This document shows positions 16,666-24,403 of a stretch of DNA of 64,000 nt, piece by piece. Position 1 is the stretch's first letter, and each line of letters starts with the position of its first letter. The stretch is from RGIG6165 sp045538835. Its GTDB lineage: Bacteria; Bacillota; Clostridia; Oscillospirales; Feifaniaceae. The stretch spans positions 62,001 to 126,000 of the forward strand of contig JAZQEF010000026.1 in NCBI GenBank assembly GCA_045538835.1, given 5' to 3'. The notes beneath the pieces are model-generated. The model did no database searches. It saw only the letters and a program-made list of their open reading frames with translations, and had not been told where the DNA came from. A program made the position numbers and the translations under genes.

Positions 16666-17573
16666 AAAAAGGAAAAATGGATCTTGCACAGGTGTGCCGT
16701 GCAATAGAAAAGGACCCTTATGCAGTTGTTGCAGAGGCCGAGGCACATTACAGCTCATTTATAGAGAGGGCGGCGTATGAGATAGATGCCGAGAGGCATA
16801 ATGTAATACTCTTGTCGGGTCCCTCTTCAAGCGGTAAGACTACGTCGGCAAAGCGCATTAAAAATTTGCTTGCCGAAAAGGGACACAATACGCACATTAT
16901 TTCGATGGATGACTTTTTCCGTCAGCAGGACGAAATTCCGCTTCTGCCCAACGGAAATAAGGACTGGGACAGTTTAAATACGCTTGATATAGATCTTTTA
17001 AATGCCACGCTTAAAAGTTTGACAGAGGGGAAAGTCACCGCAATGCCGACCTTTGATTTTCAGACTAAGTCAAGAAAAGATGCGTCATATGAACTGCAGC
17101 TTAAAAAAACGGATGTAGTGCTTATGGAGGGCATACACGCTCTTAATCCGCTTGTCGATGACGAATTGCCCGAAGGTCTTGCCTACAAGGTGTATATAGA
17201 TGTTGCGAGAGAATTTGAGGAGTTGTCGTGGCGGGATATGCGATTTATAAGGCGTATGGTGCGCGATGAAAAGTTTCGCGCATATCCGGCACTGTCAACC
17301 GCAAAAATATGGGGCAGTGTTGTCGAGGCGGAGGAGCAGTTTGTAATCCCGTTTATCGACAATGCAAATATCATAGTGGATTCGTCGCAGTCATATGAAA
17401 TTTCACTTCTTAAAGAGGTGGCGGAAAAGTGTCTGAAAACACTTGTCGGTTCAGAGTATGAGGATTATGCAAAACGTCTGCTTGATGTGATAACCGAAGT
17501 GCCGGGGATGCCGGCGGATGCTGTGCCGCAGGATGCTGTCATAAGAGAGTTTTACGGCGATTTAAGAATATAA
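16662..17573 (+). CDS. Uridine kinase-like nucleoside kinase
   Basis: A 303-residue P-loop kinase of the uridine kinase/phosphoribulokinase family. The Walker A motif LSGPSSSGKTTSAKRI lies near residue 47. It is followed by the substrate-loop MDDFFRQQDEIP, DWDSLNTLDID, and MEGIHALNP. In contrast to long clostridial relatives that fuse a TGS-like domain to the kinase, this version is only the kinase part with a ~45-residue N-terminal lead. The start overlaps the hemZ stop. The likely reaction is phosphorylation of a pyrimidine nucleoside using ATP or GTP. Confidence 0.85.
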   Translation: MKKGKMDLAQVCRAIEKDPYAVVAEAEAHYSSFIERAAYEIDAERHNVILLSGPSSSGKTTSAKRIKNLLAEKGHNTHIISMDDFFRQQDEIPLLPNGNKDWDSLNTLDIDLLNATLKSLTEGKVTAMPTFDFQTKSRKDASYELQLKKTDVVLMEGIHALNPLVDDELPEGLAYKVYIDVAREFEELSWRDMRFIRRMVRDEKFRAYPALSTAKIWGSVVEAEEQFVIPFIDNANIIVDSSQSYEISLLKEVAEKCLKTLVGSEYEDYAKRLLDVITEVPGMPADAVPQDAVIREFYGDLRI

Positions 17574-17587
17574 AAGGAGTAAATGTA

Positions 17588-17944
17588 ATGGGATTTAATT
17601 TCAATGATTTGCTTGAAAAGGCGAAAAAAGGCGGCAAGGTAGTTGCCGATAAAACGGTGGAACTTACAGAACAGGCTAAAGTTAGCGCAAAACTCATAAA
17701 TGAGAAGGCTGAACTTGACACACTTTATAAGGAACTTGGAAGAAGTGTGTATTTTGCGGCAAAGAAGAACGATGAAGAGGCTGATTTTGAAAATGCTTTT
17801 TCAAAGATAGATGAAAAAACTTCAAAAATAAGCGAGCTTGAAGAAAAACTCCGTGAGCTCAAAGGCAATAAACTTTGCGGCATGTGCGGAAAAAATAACG
17901 ATGCAGAGGCAGAGTACTGCTCTGCATGCGGCAATAAACTTTAA
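17588..17944 (+). CDS. Coiled-coil protein with C-terminal zinc ribbon
   Basis: A 118-residue protein, start supported by AAAAGGAG. Residues 1-90 are charged and helical, with a heptad-like region (IDEKTSKISELEEKLREL). The end is a zinc ribbon with two CxxC pairs, CGMCGKNNDAEAEYCSACG. Similar small zinc-ribbon proteins are frequent in Clostridia and lack an assigned function. It sits 14 bp after the kinase and 17 bp before the flippase, so it is probably part of the same transcript. Confidence 0.75.
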   Translation: MGFNFNDLLEKAKKGGKVVADKTVELTEQAKVSAKLINEKAELDTLYKELGRSVYFAAKKNDEEADFENAFSKIDEKTSKISELEEKLRELKGNKLCGMCGKNNDAEAEYCSACGNKL

Positions 17945-17961
17945 AAGAGGCATAGATAAAA

Positions 17962-19572
17962 ATGAGCGCTAAAAAGAAAAACTTTATGACGGGTGCCCTT
18001 GTTCTGATGATCGGCGGCATCATCGTCAAACTGATAGGCGCGCTGTACAAAGTGCCGCTTGCCAATCTCGTGTCGGGAGAGGCGATGGCATATTACAGCA
18101 ATGCTTATGATATTTACACTTTTATGTACATTATTGCGACAGCGGCACTGCCTGTTGTGATTTCGAGAATGGTCTCTGAAGATGTGGCACTCGGAAGATA
18201 TAAACAGGCGAAAAAGACTGTGAGTGTTGCTTTTTTGATGTTTGCGGTGCTTGGCTTTGCCGGTATGGCATTTATGCTGGTCTTTGCAAAGGGGCTTGCG
18301 AATGCCATGAGCAGTCCGGAATCGTATTGTGCTATACTTGCAATTGCACCTGCGATATTCTTTGAGGCGCTTATGAGTCTGTATCGCGGATATTTTCAGG
18401 GACACCAGGATATGGTGCCAACTGCGATATCCCAGATAATCGTTGCAATTATAAAAGCAGTATTCGGTTACTCTCTCGCGCTGTGGCTTAATAACAAAGG
18501 GTACTCAATGGCTATTGTTGCTGCAGGCGCCATCTTTGGTGTAACGCTCGGAACGGTTATCGGTGCGGTATTCCTTGCGATAAGAAGGGTGTTTTTCAAA
18601 CCTGATTATAACAGGACTATCGAGGATGGAACGTGCGCAGGGTCCGGCTCACTTGCAAAAAAAATACTGTGGATAATGATACCTATAACAATCAGTTCAT
18701 CTGTACTTTCGGTAACAAATCTTCTTGATGCTGCTGTGGTACAGAACAGACTTGACACGATCGCATCGACTCTGACACATTCTGTGGCAATGATATACGG
18801 TAGTTATTCGGGTTATGCAAGGGTGCTTTTCTCACTTCCGACTGCGCTCATCATTCCTATGGGTACGGGTATAATCCCGTCTATTTCGGCGGCATTTGCA
18901 AGCAGAAAGATAGATGAAACCAAGAATATGATTTCTTCTACTTTTAGGATATCGGTATTTCTTGCACTTCCTTGCGGTATCGGACTTTCTGTTATGTCCA
19001 ATCCCATTTTATCACTGCTTTATCCGTCCAAGCCTGTTGAAGTGTCGATTGCTGCACCTCTGCTCAGCCTGCTGGGACCTGCGGTGGTGTTTGTCTGCCT
19101 TGTTTCAATAACAAATGTTATGCTTCAGGCGATAGGTAAAGAGTGGATGCCGGTATTTACCATGTTTATCGGCGGCGCCATAAAACTTATAATGAATTAT
19201 ATAATGGTAGGAACTCCGTCAATAAACATAAACGGCGCACCCATAAGCACAAATGTCTGCTATGCGGTCATAACTGTACTTAATCTGATTGTAATAACAA
19301 AAGTGCTCGGCAAGGGTATGGGAATAATTTCTGCTGTAGTGAAACCGCTTATAGCATCAGCACTTTGCGGTGTTGCGGCATATTTTACCTATATCCCGAT
19401 AGCATCCCGTCTGGGCAATAAGATATCACTTGTTGCCGCAATCGGAGCAGCGGCTTTAGTATACTTTATATCACTCGGAATAATGAAGTGGTATAGGCGT
19501 GAAGATATCCTTTTACTGCCTTTAGGTGAGAAAATTGAAAAAATACTTGCAAAAATAGGTTGGATAGTATAA
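17962..19572 (+). CDS. SpoVB/YabM-type polysaccharide flippase (MOP superfamily)
   Basis: A 536-residue membrane protein with about 14 predicted helices, starting in the family-typical way (GALVLMIGGIIVKLIGALYKVPLANLV). It belongs to the SpoVB/MurJ-like group that flips lipid-linked sugars, such as lipid II for the spore cortex. Position immediately before mazG, and later rqcP, yabP, yabQ, divIC and yabR, matches the Bacillus yabM-yabN block. A role in peptidoglycan precursor export is likely, but whether it is vegetative or sporulation-specific cannot be told. Confidence 0.88.
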   Translation: MSAKKKNFMTGALVLMIGGIIVKLIGALYKVPLANLVSGEAMAYYSNAYDIYTFMYIIATAALPVVISRMVSEDVALGRYKQAKKTVSVAFLMFAVLGFAGMAFMLVFAKGLANAMSSPESYCAILAIAPAIFFEALMSLYRGYFQGHQDMVPTAISQIIVAIIKAVFGYSLALWLNNKGYSMAIVAAGAIFGVTLGTVIGAVFLAIRRVFFKPDYNRTIEDGTCAGSGSLAKKILWIMIPITISSSVLSVTNLLDAAVVQNRLDTIASTLTHSVAMIYGSYSGYARVLFSLPTALIIPMGTGIIPSISAAFASRKIDETKNMISSTFRISVFLALPCGIGLSVMSNPILSLLYPSKPVEVSIAAPLLSLLGPAVVFVCLVSITNVMLQAIGKEWMPVFTMFIGGAIKLIMNYIMVGTPSININGAPISTNVCYAVITVLNLIVITKVLGKGMGIISAVVKPLIASALCGVAAYFTYIPIASRLGNKISLVAAIGAAALVYFISLGIMKWYRREDILLLPLGEKIEKILAKIGWIV

Positions 19573-19573
19573 A

Positions 19574-20314
19574 ATGGATAATATAGAAAAAATTCACAGT
19601 TTAAAAACGAAAAATAAGTATAGCTTTAGTGATTTTGTCGAAATAATTCACATTTTGCGCCAGCCATACGGTTGTCCATGGGACAGGGAGCAGACTCATC
19701 AGTCTATCCGCAAAAGTCTTATAGAGGAAACGTATGAGGCGTGCGAAGCGATCGATACACAGAATATCGAACTTCTGAAAGAAGAACTTGGGGATATTAT
19801 GCTCCAGGTACTTCTTCACAGTGAGATGGAAGCGGAAAAGGGTGTATTCACTGTCGATGATGTGATAGATGCGGAATGTCGCAAAATGATATACAGGCAC
19901 CCTCATGTGTTTGGTGAAGTGGAAGCCTCCACGACGGACACGGTGCTTGATAATTGGGACAAGCTTAAAAAGAAAGAAAAATCACAGAAAACCGATACTG
20001 ACACATTAAAGAGTGTGGCAGCAAGTCTGCCTGCTCTTATGCGTGCATATAAGGTCAGAAAAAAGGCGGCAAAGGCAGGGCTTGATACAAGCGGTTCTGC
20101 AGACAGGCTGGAAAAACTTGTTGAAAAATACCGCAGAAACGGCGGCAGTGAAGAGATAGCAGGCGACATAATTTTTGAAGCAGTGGGAATTGCGACAGAA
20201 TGTGATGCCGAAGCGGAAGAAGCGCTCACACGCAGGGTGGACAAGTTTATAGCCGATTTTGAAAAAGTAGAACAAAATGGCGCGATCAAGGGTAAAAAAT
20301 TAGGAGAGCTGTAA
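19574..20314 (+). CDS. mazG: Nucleoside triphosphate pyrophosphohydrolase MazG (YabN C-terminal type)
   Basis: The 246-residue protein holds two MazG-like halves. The first contains LRQPYGCPWDREQTHQSIR and the metal-binding EETYEACEAI...EELGDIMLQ pattern (ExxE...ExxD). The second, weaker copy is in the C-terminal half (EEIAGDIIFEAVGI). MazG hydrolyses non-canonical NTPs and lowers their pool. In Bacillus YabN it is fused to a tetrapyrrole methylase domain, which is absent here. It begins one base after the flippase stop. Confidence 0.92.
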   Translation: MDNIEKIHSLKTKNKYSFSDFVEIIHILRQPYGCPWDREQTHQSIRKSLIEETYEACEAIDTQNIELLKEELGDIMLQVLLHSEMEAEKGVFTVDDVIDAECRKMIYRHPHVFGEVEASTTDTVLDNWDKLKKKEKSQKTDTDTLKSVAASLPALMRAYKVRKKAAKAGLDTSGSADRLEKLVEKYRRNGGSEEIAGDIIFEAVGIATECDAEAEEALTRRVDKFIADFEKVEQNGAIKGKKLGEL

Positions 20315-20374
20315 GAAGCACTCTTAATATAAAAGGAAGAGCCAATTCAAATTTCATTACGGAGGAAAATACCA

Positions 20375-20650
20375 ATGAACAAGACAGAACTTATTGCAGC
20401 AATTGCAGAAAAGGCAGAACTTTCAAAGAAGGATGCTGAAAAGGCACTCAACGCTTTTACAGCAACAGTAACAGACGCTCTTAAGAATGGCGAAGCAGTT
20501 ACACTTGTTGGCTTCGGTTCATTCGAAGTTAAGGAGCGTGCAGCTCGTACAGGCCGCAATCCTCAGACAAAGGAAACTATTAAGATTCCTGCAAAGAAAC
20601 TTCCTGTATTCAAGGCAGGCAAGGCTCTCAAGGATGCTGTTGACAAGTAA
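20375..20650 (+). CDS. hup: DNA-binding protein HU
   Basis: A 91-residue histone-like protein with the standard HU sequence: MNKTELIAAIAEKAELSKKDAEKAL, VTLVGFGSFEVKERAARTGRNP with the DNA-binding arm, and a C-terminal KIPAKKLPVFKAGKALKDAV. The ribosome site GGAGGA is strong and codons are biased towards highly expressed choices. It sits between mazG and rqcP, with a terminator after it. Relatives of this block often carry an HU gene in the same place. Confidence 0.97.
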   Translation: MNKTELIAAIAEKAELSKKDAEKALNAFTATVTDALKNGEAVTLVGFGSFEVKERAARTGRNPQTKETIKIPAKKLPVFKAGKALKDAVDK

Positions 20651-20661
20651 GAATTGGATAC

Positions 20662-20690
20662 AAAAAAGGGGTGTGACTACCCCCTTTTTT
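20662..20690 (+). terminator. Intrinsic terminator after hup
   Basis: AAAAAAGGGG and CCCCTTTTTT pair around an eight-base loop and run into T residues. Some read-through into rqcP, 16 bp downstream, is likely. Confidence 0.85.
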
Positions 20691-20705
20691 GTTTAAGGAG
20701 AAAAT

Positions 20706-20963
20706 ATGAGACTTGATAAATACCTTAAAGTATCACGAATAATAAAAAGGCGTACCGTGGCAAACGAAGCCTGCGATGCGGGAAGGGTGTCGGCAAACGG
20801 CAGACCTGTCAAGGCGTCGTACGATGTAAAAGTGGGGGATAAACTCACTTTAAGTCTTGGCGGCGGCACGCTGAGTATAGAAGTTCTCGAGGTGGCTGAG
20901 CATATGGGCAAAGATGCCGCATCGGGCATGTACAAAGTAATACCCACACTTACACAAGACTAA
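20706..20963 (+). CDS. rqcP: S4-domain ribosome quality control factor RqcP (YabO)
   Basis: An 85-residue S4 RNA-binding protein with MRLDKYLKVSRIIKRRTVANEACDAGRVSANG, the hallmark of YabO/Hsp15-like proteins. In Bacillus, RqcP works with RqcH to add C-terminal Ala tails to stalled nascent chains on 50S subunits. The position, mazG-(HU)-rqcP-yabP-yabQ-divIC, is the conserved one. The start is supported by TAAGGAG. Confidence 0.93.
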   Translation: MRLDKYLKVSRIIKRRTVANEACDAGRVSANGRPVKASYDVKVGDKLTLSLGGGTLSIEVLEVAEHMGKDAASGMYKVIPTLTQD

Positions 20964-20967
20964 TATG

Positions 20968-21075
20968 GTCTAAAAATATAAATTTTGCTTGAAACTGCGC
21001 AAAATCACTTGAAAATACAAAAGTATTCTCTGCGTGATTTTACTTGTTTGAATCTAAAATTTATTATTTTTAGAC
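20968..21075. repeat. Imperfect 108-bp palindrome
   Basis: The ends GTCTAAAAATATAAATTTT (20968-20986) and AAAATTTATTATTTTTAGAC (21056-21075) are complementary apart from one extra base. Inside, AAAATCAC pairs with GTGATTTT, and ATAC with GTAT around the centre. It lies just after rqcP and has no coding potential. It could be a foldback mobile repeat or a transcript-end structure. Confidence 0.6.
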
Positions 21076-21096
21076 TCTGTGACCCTGCAATTTAAC

Positions 21097-21118
21097 GATT
21101 TTTGATTCATCAAAAATC
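21097..21118. other. Short hairpin GATTTTTGA/TCAAAAATC
   Basis: A nine-base perfect stem with a TTCA loop in the rqcP-yabP intergenic region. No U tract follows, so a terminator function is doubtful. Confidence 0.4.
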
Positions 21119-21194
21119 CTCATTTATTCCGCATTCCGGACTTTAAGTGCAGGACATATTATGCTTGTGCAAGTATGGGTATAGAATAAAAAAC

Positions 21195-21228
21195 ACACCT
21201 CCTGCATAGTAGTTATTGTAGGAGGTGT
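21195..21228 (+). promoter_or_regulatory. Hairpin that pairs with the yabP ribosome-binding site
   Basis: ACACCTCCT (21195-21203) is the exact complement of AGGAGGTGT (21220-21228), the full ribosome site six bases before the yabP ATG. The stem can extend inward with mismatches. In the mRNA this would mask translation initiation unless melted or unless transcription starts inside it. Confidence 0.6.
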
Positions 21229-21234
21229 ATTTTA

Positions 21235-21522
21235 ATGGTTGAAGAAAAGAAATCTTATCATCAGTCAGTGAGTCAGAATGTAATACTTGAAAACAGAAAG
21301 AGCATGAGTGTGTCGGGTGTCAAGGATGTTGACAGTTTCGACGAGAATGCCGTTGCACTTTTTACCGAACTCGGCAATATGCTCATTTCGGGCAGTGACC
21401 TGCACATAAGCAGACTCAACATTGAGAACGGTGAGGTCATCATAAATGGGACTATCGACAGTATCGTTTACAGGGGGGATGCTGCAAAGAAAGGAAGTTT
21501 TCTGCAGAGGCTGATGAAATAA
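21235..21522 (+). CDS. yabP: Sporulation protein YabP
   Basis: A 95-residue YabP/YqfC-family protein (SQNVILENRKSMSVSGVKDVDSFDE, LHISRLNIENGEVIINGTIDSIVY). Family members are made in the mother cell under sigma-E and are linked to spore envelope or cortex formation. The start at 21235 follows a perfect AGGAGG. The hairpin over that site may restrict translation. The yabP stop is adjacent to the yabQ ATG. Confidence 0.93.
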   Translation: MVEEKKSYHQSVSQNVILENRKSMSVSGVKDVDSFDENAVALFTELGNMLISGSDLHISRLNIENGEVIINGTIDSIVYRGDAAKKGSFLQRLMK

Positions 21523-22158
21523 ATGACACTTGTCATATCAGATGAAGTAAGACTGTTTTTAATTGCAATACCTGTCGGTATGCTTCTTGCACTTGTCTAT
21601 GACATATTCCGACTTTACAGGATAACGCTGTCCTACGGTACGGCGGCTATTGCGCTTCAGGATGCCGCTTATTGTGTAATAGCGGGCGGTACAATACTTC
21701 TGTTTTTTATATCCGAGAGCAGCGGTGAGATAAGAGCCTACGCACTCTTTGCAATGGCGCTCGGCGCATGGATGTATTTTAAGACGGTAAGCAGAGTCAT
21801 TGTGGATAAATTTGGCTCATTTTTACGTAAATTCAAACGAAAAATGGTAAGAAAGATGTCCCCGGTGGCGTTAAAATGCAAAAATCGTCTCAAAAGAGTA
21901 AAAAAACACTTTAAAAAATTAAAAAAACATAGTATTATAAAAAGAGGTAGAAAGAAAGCAGGTGATGAGTATGAAAAAACACAAGAGGGGGATAGTGTTC
22001 TATCTTCTGGTGTCCTTCATACTCGTTTACATAGGGGTTCAGATATTCCAGGTCCGCTCAAAAATAAGCGAAAAGGAAAAAGAACTCGCGCAGTATCAGG
22101 ACAAGATAGCGCAGCAGACTGTCGACAACACAAATCTTCAAAAAGAGTTAGACGGTGA
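21523..22158 (+). CDS. yabQ: Spore cortex biosynthesis protein YabQ, with an unusual tail
   Basis: The first ~95 residues contain three hydrophobic segments (LFLIAIPVGMLLALVYDIFRLYR; ALQDAAYCVIAGGTILLFF; ALFAMALGAWMYF), typical of YabQ, which is needed for cortex synthesis in Bacillus. A Lys-rich stretch follows to about residue 145, where homologues usually end. Here the frame stays open for ~65 more residues that lie entirely over divIC in another frame. TGA codons occur in the +2 frame at 21963 and 21966, so a one- or two-base shift upstream in the poly-A-rich region would give a normal stop. The tail is probably not conserved sequence. Confidence 0.85.
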   Translation: MTLVISDEVRLFLIAIPVGMLLALVYDIFRLYRITLSYGTAAIALQDAAYCVIAGGTILLFFISESSGEIRAYALFAMALGAWMYFKTVSRVIVDKFGSFLRKFKRKMVRKMSPVALKCKNRLKRVKKHFKKLKKHSIIKRGRKKAGDEYEKTQEGDSVLSSGVLHTRLHRGSDIPGPLKNKRKGKRTRAVSGQDSAADCRQHKSSKRVRR

Positions 22159-22252
22159 ACTCACACAGGAGCAGATAGAGCGTATTGCCAGAGAAAGGCT
22201 TGGGCTTATTTCTCCTGATGAACAAATATATATAAACGTAACAGGAGAATAA
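21971..22252 (+). CDS. divIC: Septum formation initiator DivIC/FtsL-like
   Basis: A 93-residue bitopic division protein. A basic N terminus (MKKHKRG) is followed by one membrane helix (IVFYLLVSFILVYIGVQIF) and a coiled coil (KISEKEKELAQYQDKIAQQTVDN) ending in the IERIARERLGLISPDEQIY motif of the DivIC family. I chose ATG 21971, with GCAGGTGATG upstream; GTG 21962 and ATG 21965 are possible. DivIC works with FtsL and DivIB in the divisome. The 5' two thirds are overlapped by the extended yabQ frame. Confidence 0.9.
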   Translation: MKKHKRGIVFYLLVSFILVYIGVQIFQVRSKISEKEKELAQYQDKIAQQTVDNTNLQKELDGELTQEQIERIARERLGLISPDEQIYINVTGE

Positions 22253-22261
22253 GAGAAGTCA

Positions 22262-22696
22262 ATGGAGTTTGAGATTGGAGCGATTGTCGAAGGCAAGGTA
22301 ACGGGTGTTACGGGCTTCGGCGCATTTGTTGAACTTGGCGAAGGTAAGACGGGCATGGTACATGTTTCGGAAGTATCGAGAACTTATGTCAAGGACATCA
22401 AGGAGTTTGTTAAAGAGGGAGACACTGTTAAAGCCAAGATCATAAGTGTTGATAACGGCAAGATAAGTCTTTCTATGAAGCAACTTCAGGAGGAGAGAAA
22501 GCCTGTCCGCAGGGAGAAAAATGAGCGGAAGTATGTATTCTCAGGCAGACCTGAAAATGTGGACTGGGGCAGTAAATCGACAGATCTCACCTTTGAAGAG
22601 ATGATGAGCAAGTTCAAATCACGCAGTGAAGATAAGATATCAGATCTAAAGCGTAATGTTGACGGCAAAAGAGGCACGTCATACAGAAAGAGATAG
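22262..22696 (+). CDS. yabR: S1-domain RNA-binding protein (YabR family)
   Basis: A 144-residue protein with a single S1 domain in residues 1-73 (EIGAIVEGKVTGVTGFGAFV, GMVHVSEVSRTYVKDI, GKISLSMKQL), followed by a basic, disordered tail with Arg/Lys clusters. This is the last gene of the yabM-to-yabR block, as in Bacillus. It is similar to general stress protein 13 and polynucleotide phosphorylase S1 domains. RNA or ribosome binding is expected; the physiological role is unsettled. Confidence 0.9.
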   Translation: MEFEIGAIVEGKVTGVTGFGAFVELGEGKTGMVHVSEVSRTYVKDIKEFVKEGDTVKAKIISVDNGKISLSMKQLQEERKPVRREKNERKYVFSGRPENVDWGSKSTDLTFEEMMSKFKSRSEDKISDLKRNVDGKRGTSYRKR

Positions 22697-22702
22697 TATG
22701 AT

Positions 22703-22734
22703 AAGACTCATGTTTACACATGAGTCTTTTTTAT
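22703..22734 (+). terminator. Intrinsic terminator after yabR
   Basis: AAGACTCATG and CATGAGTCTT form a ten-base stem with a six-base loop followed by TTTTTT. Confidence 0.92.
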
Positions 22735-22743
22735 AAAAAAAGG

Positions 22744-22765
22744 CCCCGTGTCGCAAAACACGGGG
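22744..22765. other. Second GC-rich hairpin
   Basis: CCCCGTG (22744-22750) pairs with CACGGGG (22759-22765). It is not followed by a T run on the plus strand. On the minus strand the flank is TTTTTTTATAAAAAAG-like, so a minus-strand terminator is possible, but no minus-strand gene is nearby. Confidence 0.4.
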
Positions 22766-22868
22766 TTATAACAAAATAAGGGCAAATGAAGGGAGTAAAC
22801 AACATCTTTATGATAACATCCCTTTTGCCTGTTGTCAAGAATAAAATTGGAAAATATTGGTAAAAAAT

Positions 22869-23993
22869 ATGAAAGAGAAAATGCTATTTGCAGTGCCCTG
22901 CCTGTTTGGACTTGAAAGTTTTGTCAAAGATGAACTTACCAGAATGGATATACCCGTCACCGAAGTGACGGACGGCAGAGTGTTTTTTGAAGGCGGTATC
23001 AGAGAGATGGCGAGGGCAAACTTAAACCTGCGCACAGGTGAGAGGGTGCTTTTGGTGCTGTCAAAATTCCGTGCGTCCACCTTCGATGAACTTTTTGAGG
23101 GTGTCAAAAAAATAAAATTTGCCGATATTGTGGGCAGGGATGATGAGTTTGTGATAAACGGCCATTCTTTAAAATCGGCGCTTTATAACATACCGAGTTG
23201 TCAGCGCATAATTAAAAAAGCAATGGTAGAAAGTATGGCAAAAAGTTACGGGATAACCCTCTTTGCCGAAACGGGCAAAAGGTATGAATTTTCGTTTCTC
23301 ATCATAAATGATATATGTACGATAATGCTTGACACCAGCGGTGAGGGGCTTCATAAAAGAGGTTACCGTGAAATAGGCAGTGCAGCGCCGCTTAAGGAGA
23401 CGCTTGCCGCCGCAATGATAAAGACGGCACGCTGGTTTGGCAGAGATGTATTTATTGATCCCATGTGCGGAAGCGGCACTATTGCGATAGAGGCGGCTAT
23501 GATAGCGGCGGATATGGCACCGGGACTTCACAGAAGTTTTGGTTTTGAGGGACTCTCTGTCGGCAATGCCAAAATAATGACTGATGAACGTGCACTTGCA
23601 CTCTCGAAAATAAGACAGAATACCTATGAAATATATGCATCTGATATCGATTCCGATATGTGTACTCTGACGCGGAGAAATGCGGGAATAGCCTGTGTCG
23701 AAAAGCATCTGCATATAGAGCAGAAGGATATACGGGCACTCGAAAATGATGCACAGTATGCAACGGTCGTAATAAATCCGCCGTACGGTGAACGCCTGCT
23801 CACTATGGATGAGGCGTATGAACTTTACAGGGATATGGGAAAGGTGCTGTTGCCGCACCGTGACTGGAAACTGTATATTCTCACGGCAAATGAAGATTTT
23901 GAGCGTATGTTTGGTAAAAGAGCAGATAAAAAACGCAAATTATATAACGGTATGCTCAAGTGCGATCTGTATCAATATTTTAAAAAATTGTAA
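22869..23993 (+). CDS. THUMP-domain RNA methyltransferase (RlmL/YpsC-like)
   Basis: The protein has about 374 residues from ATG 22869; a TTG at 22857 is possible and no strong ribosome site is seen for either. An N-terminal ferredoxin-like/THUMP region (VPCLFGLESFVKDEL) leads to a class I SAM methyltransferase domain with DPMCGSGTIAIEAAM (motif I), YASDIDSD, and the catalytic VVINPPYGERL (NPPY, near residue 305). NPPY marks N2-guanine or N6-adenine methylation; the family includes E. coli RlmL, which makes m2G2445 in 23S rRNA. The exact target here is inferred. Confidence 0.9.
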   Translation: MKEKMLFAVPCLFGLESFVKDELTRMDIPVTEVTDGRVFFEGGIREMARANLNLRTGERVLLVLSKFRASTFDELFEGVKKIKFADIVGRDDEFVINGHSLKSALYNIPSCQRIIKKAMVESMAKSYGITLFAETGKRYEFSFLIINDICTIMLDTSGEGLHKRGYREIGSAAPLKETLAAAMIKTARWFGRDVFIDPMCGSGTIAIEAAMIAADMAPGLHRSFGFEGLSVGNAKIMTDERALALSKIRQNTYEIYASDIDSDMCTLTRRNAGIACVEKHLHIEQKDIRALENDAQYATVVINPPYGERLLTMDEAYELYRDMGKVLLPHRDWKLYILTANEDFERMFGKRADKKRKLYNGMLKCDLYQYFKKL

Positions 23994-24009
23994 ACTTGCA
24001 ACAAAGATA

Positions 24010-24069
24010 TTGATTTTTTTGGAAGATAGGTATAAAATACCATTAGCACTCAAAGATGATGAGTGCTAA
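24010..24069 (+). promoter_or_regulatory. groESL promoter with a perfect CIRCE operator
   Basis: TTGATT (24010-24015) and TAAAAT (24033-24038) are 17 bp apart. The operator TTAGCACTC (24043-24051), nine bases, GAGTGCTAA (24061-24069) is an exact CIRCE element, the binding site of HrcA. It overlaps the transcription start and lies 38 bp before groES. hrcA itself is not in the window. Confidence 0.95.
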
Positions 24070-24107
24070 AACTAAAAATAATAATTAAAATATAGGAGGC
24101 ATTTATT

Positions 24108-24392
24108 ATGAAACTTAAACCGCTTGGTGACAGAGTTGTCATAAAAATGGTGGAATGTGAGGAGACGACCAAGAGCGGTATCATCCTTGCAGGAAGCGCA
24201 AAAGAAAAACCGCAGATAGCAGAAGTCGTTGAAGTTGGACCCGGCGGTCTTGTTGACGGAAATGAAGTTGTAATGACCGTCAAAGTAGGCGACAAGGTCG
24301 TAACAAGTAAGTATTCAGGCAATGAAATCAAATTGGACAGCGAGGAATATATTATTGTAAGACAGGATGATATTCTCGCTATAGTTGAGTAA
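24108..24392 (+). CDS. groES: Co-chaperonin GroES
   Basis: The 94-residue 10-kDa chaperonin forms the lid of the GroEL folding chamber. It begins MKLKPLGDRVVIKMVECEE, has the mobile-loop region TTKSGIILAGSAKEKPQIAEVV, and ends EEYIIVRQDDILAIVE. The ribosome site TAGGAGG is strong. It is followed by groEL after 11 bases. Expression should be heat-inducible through CIRCE/HrcA. Confidence 0.98.
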   Translation: MKLKPLGDRVVIKMVECEETTKSGIILAGSAKEKPQIAEVVEVGPGGLVDGNEVVMTVKVGDKVVTSKYSGNEIKLDSEEYIIVRQDDILAIVE

Positions 24393-24403
24393 GGAGGATA
24401 ATT

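Noticed and set aside
21140..21175. Sigma-E-like promoter before yabP (CATATT ... TATGGGTATA)
   Set aside because: The -35-like part fits but the -10-like part is a poor match to CATACAMT; too weak to list as a feature.
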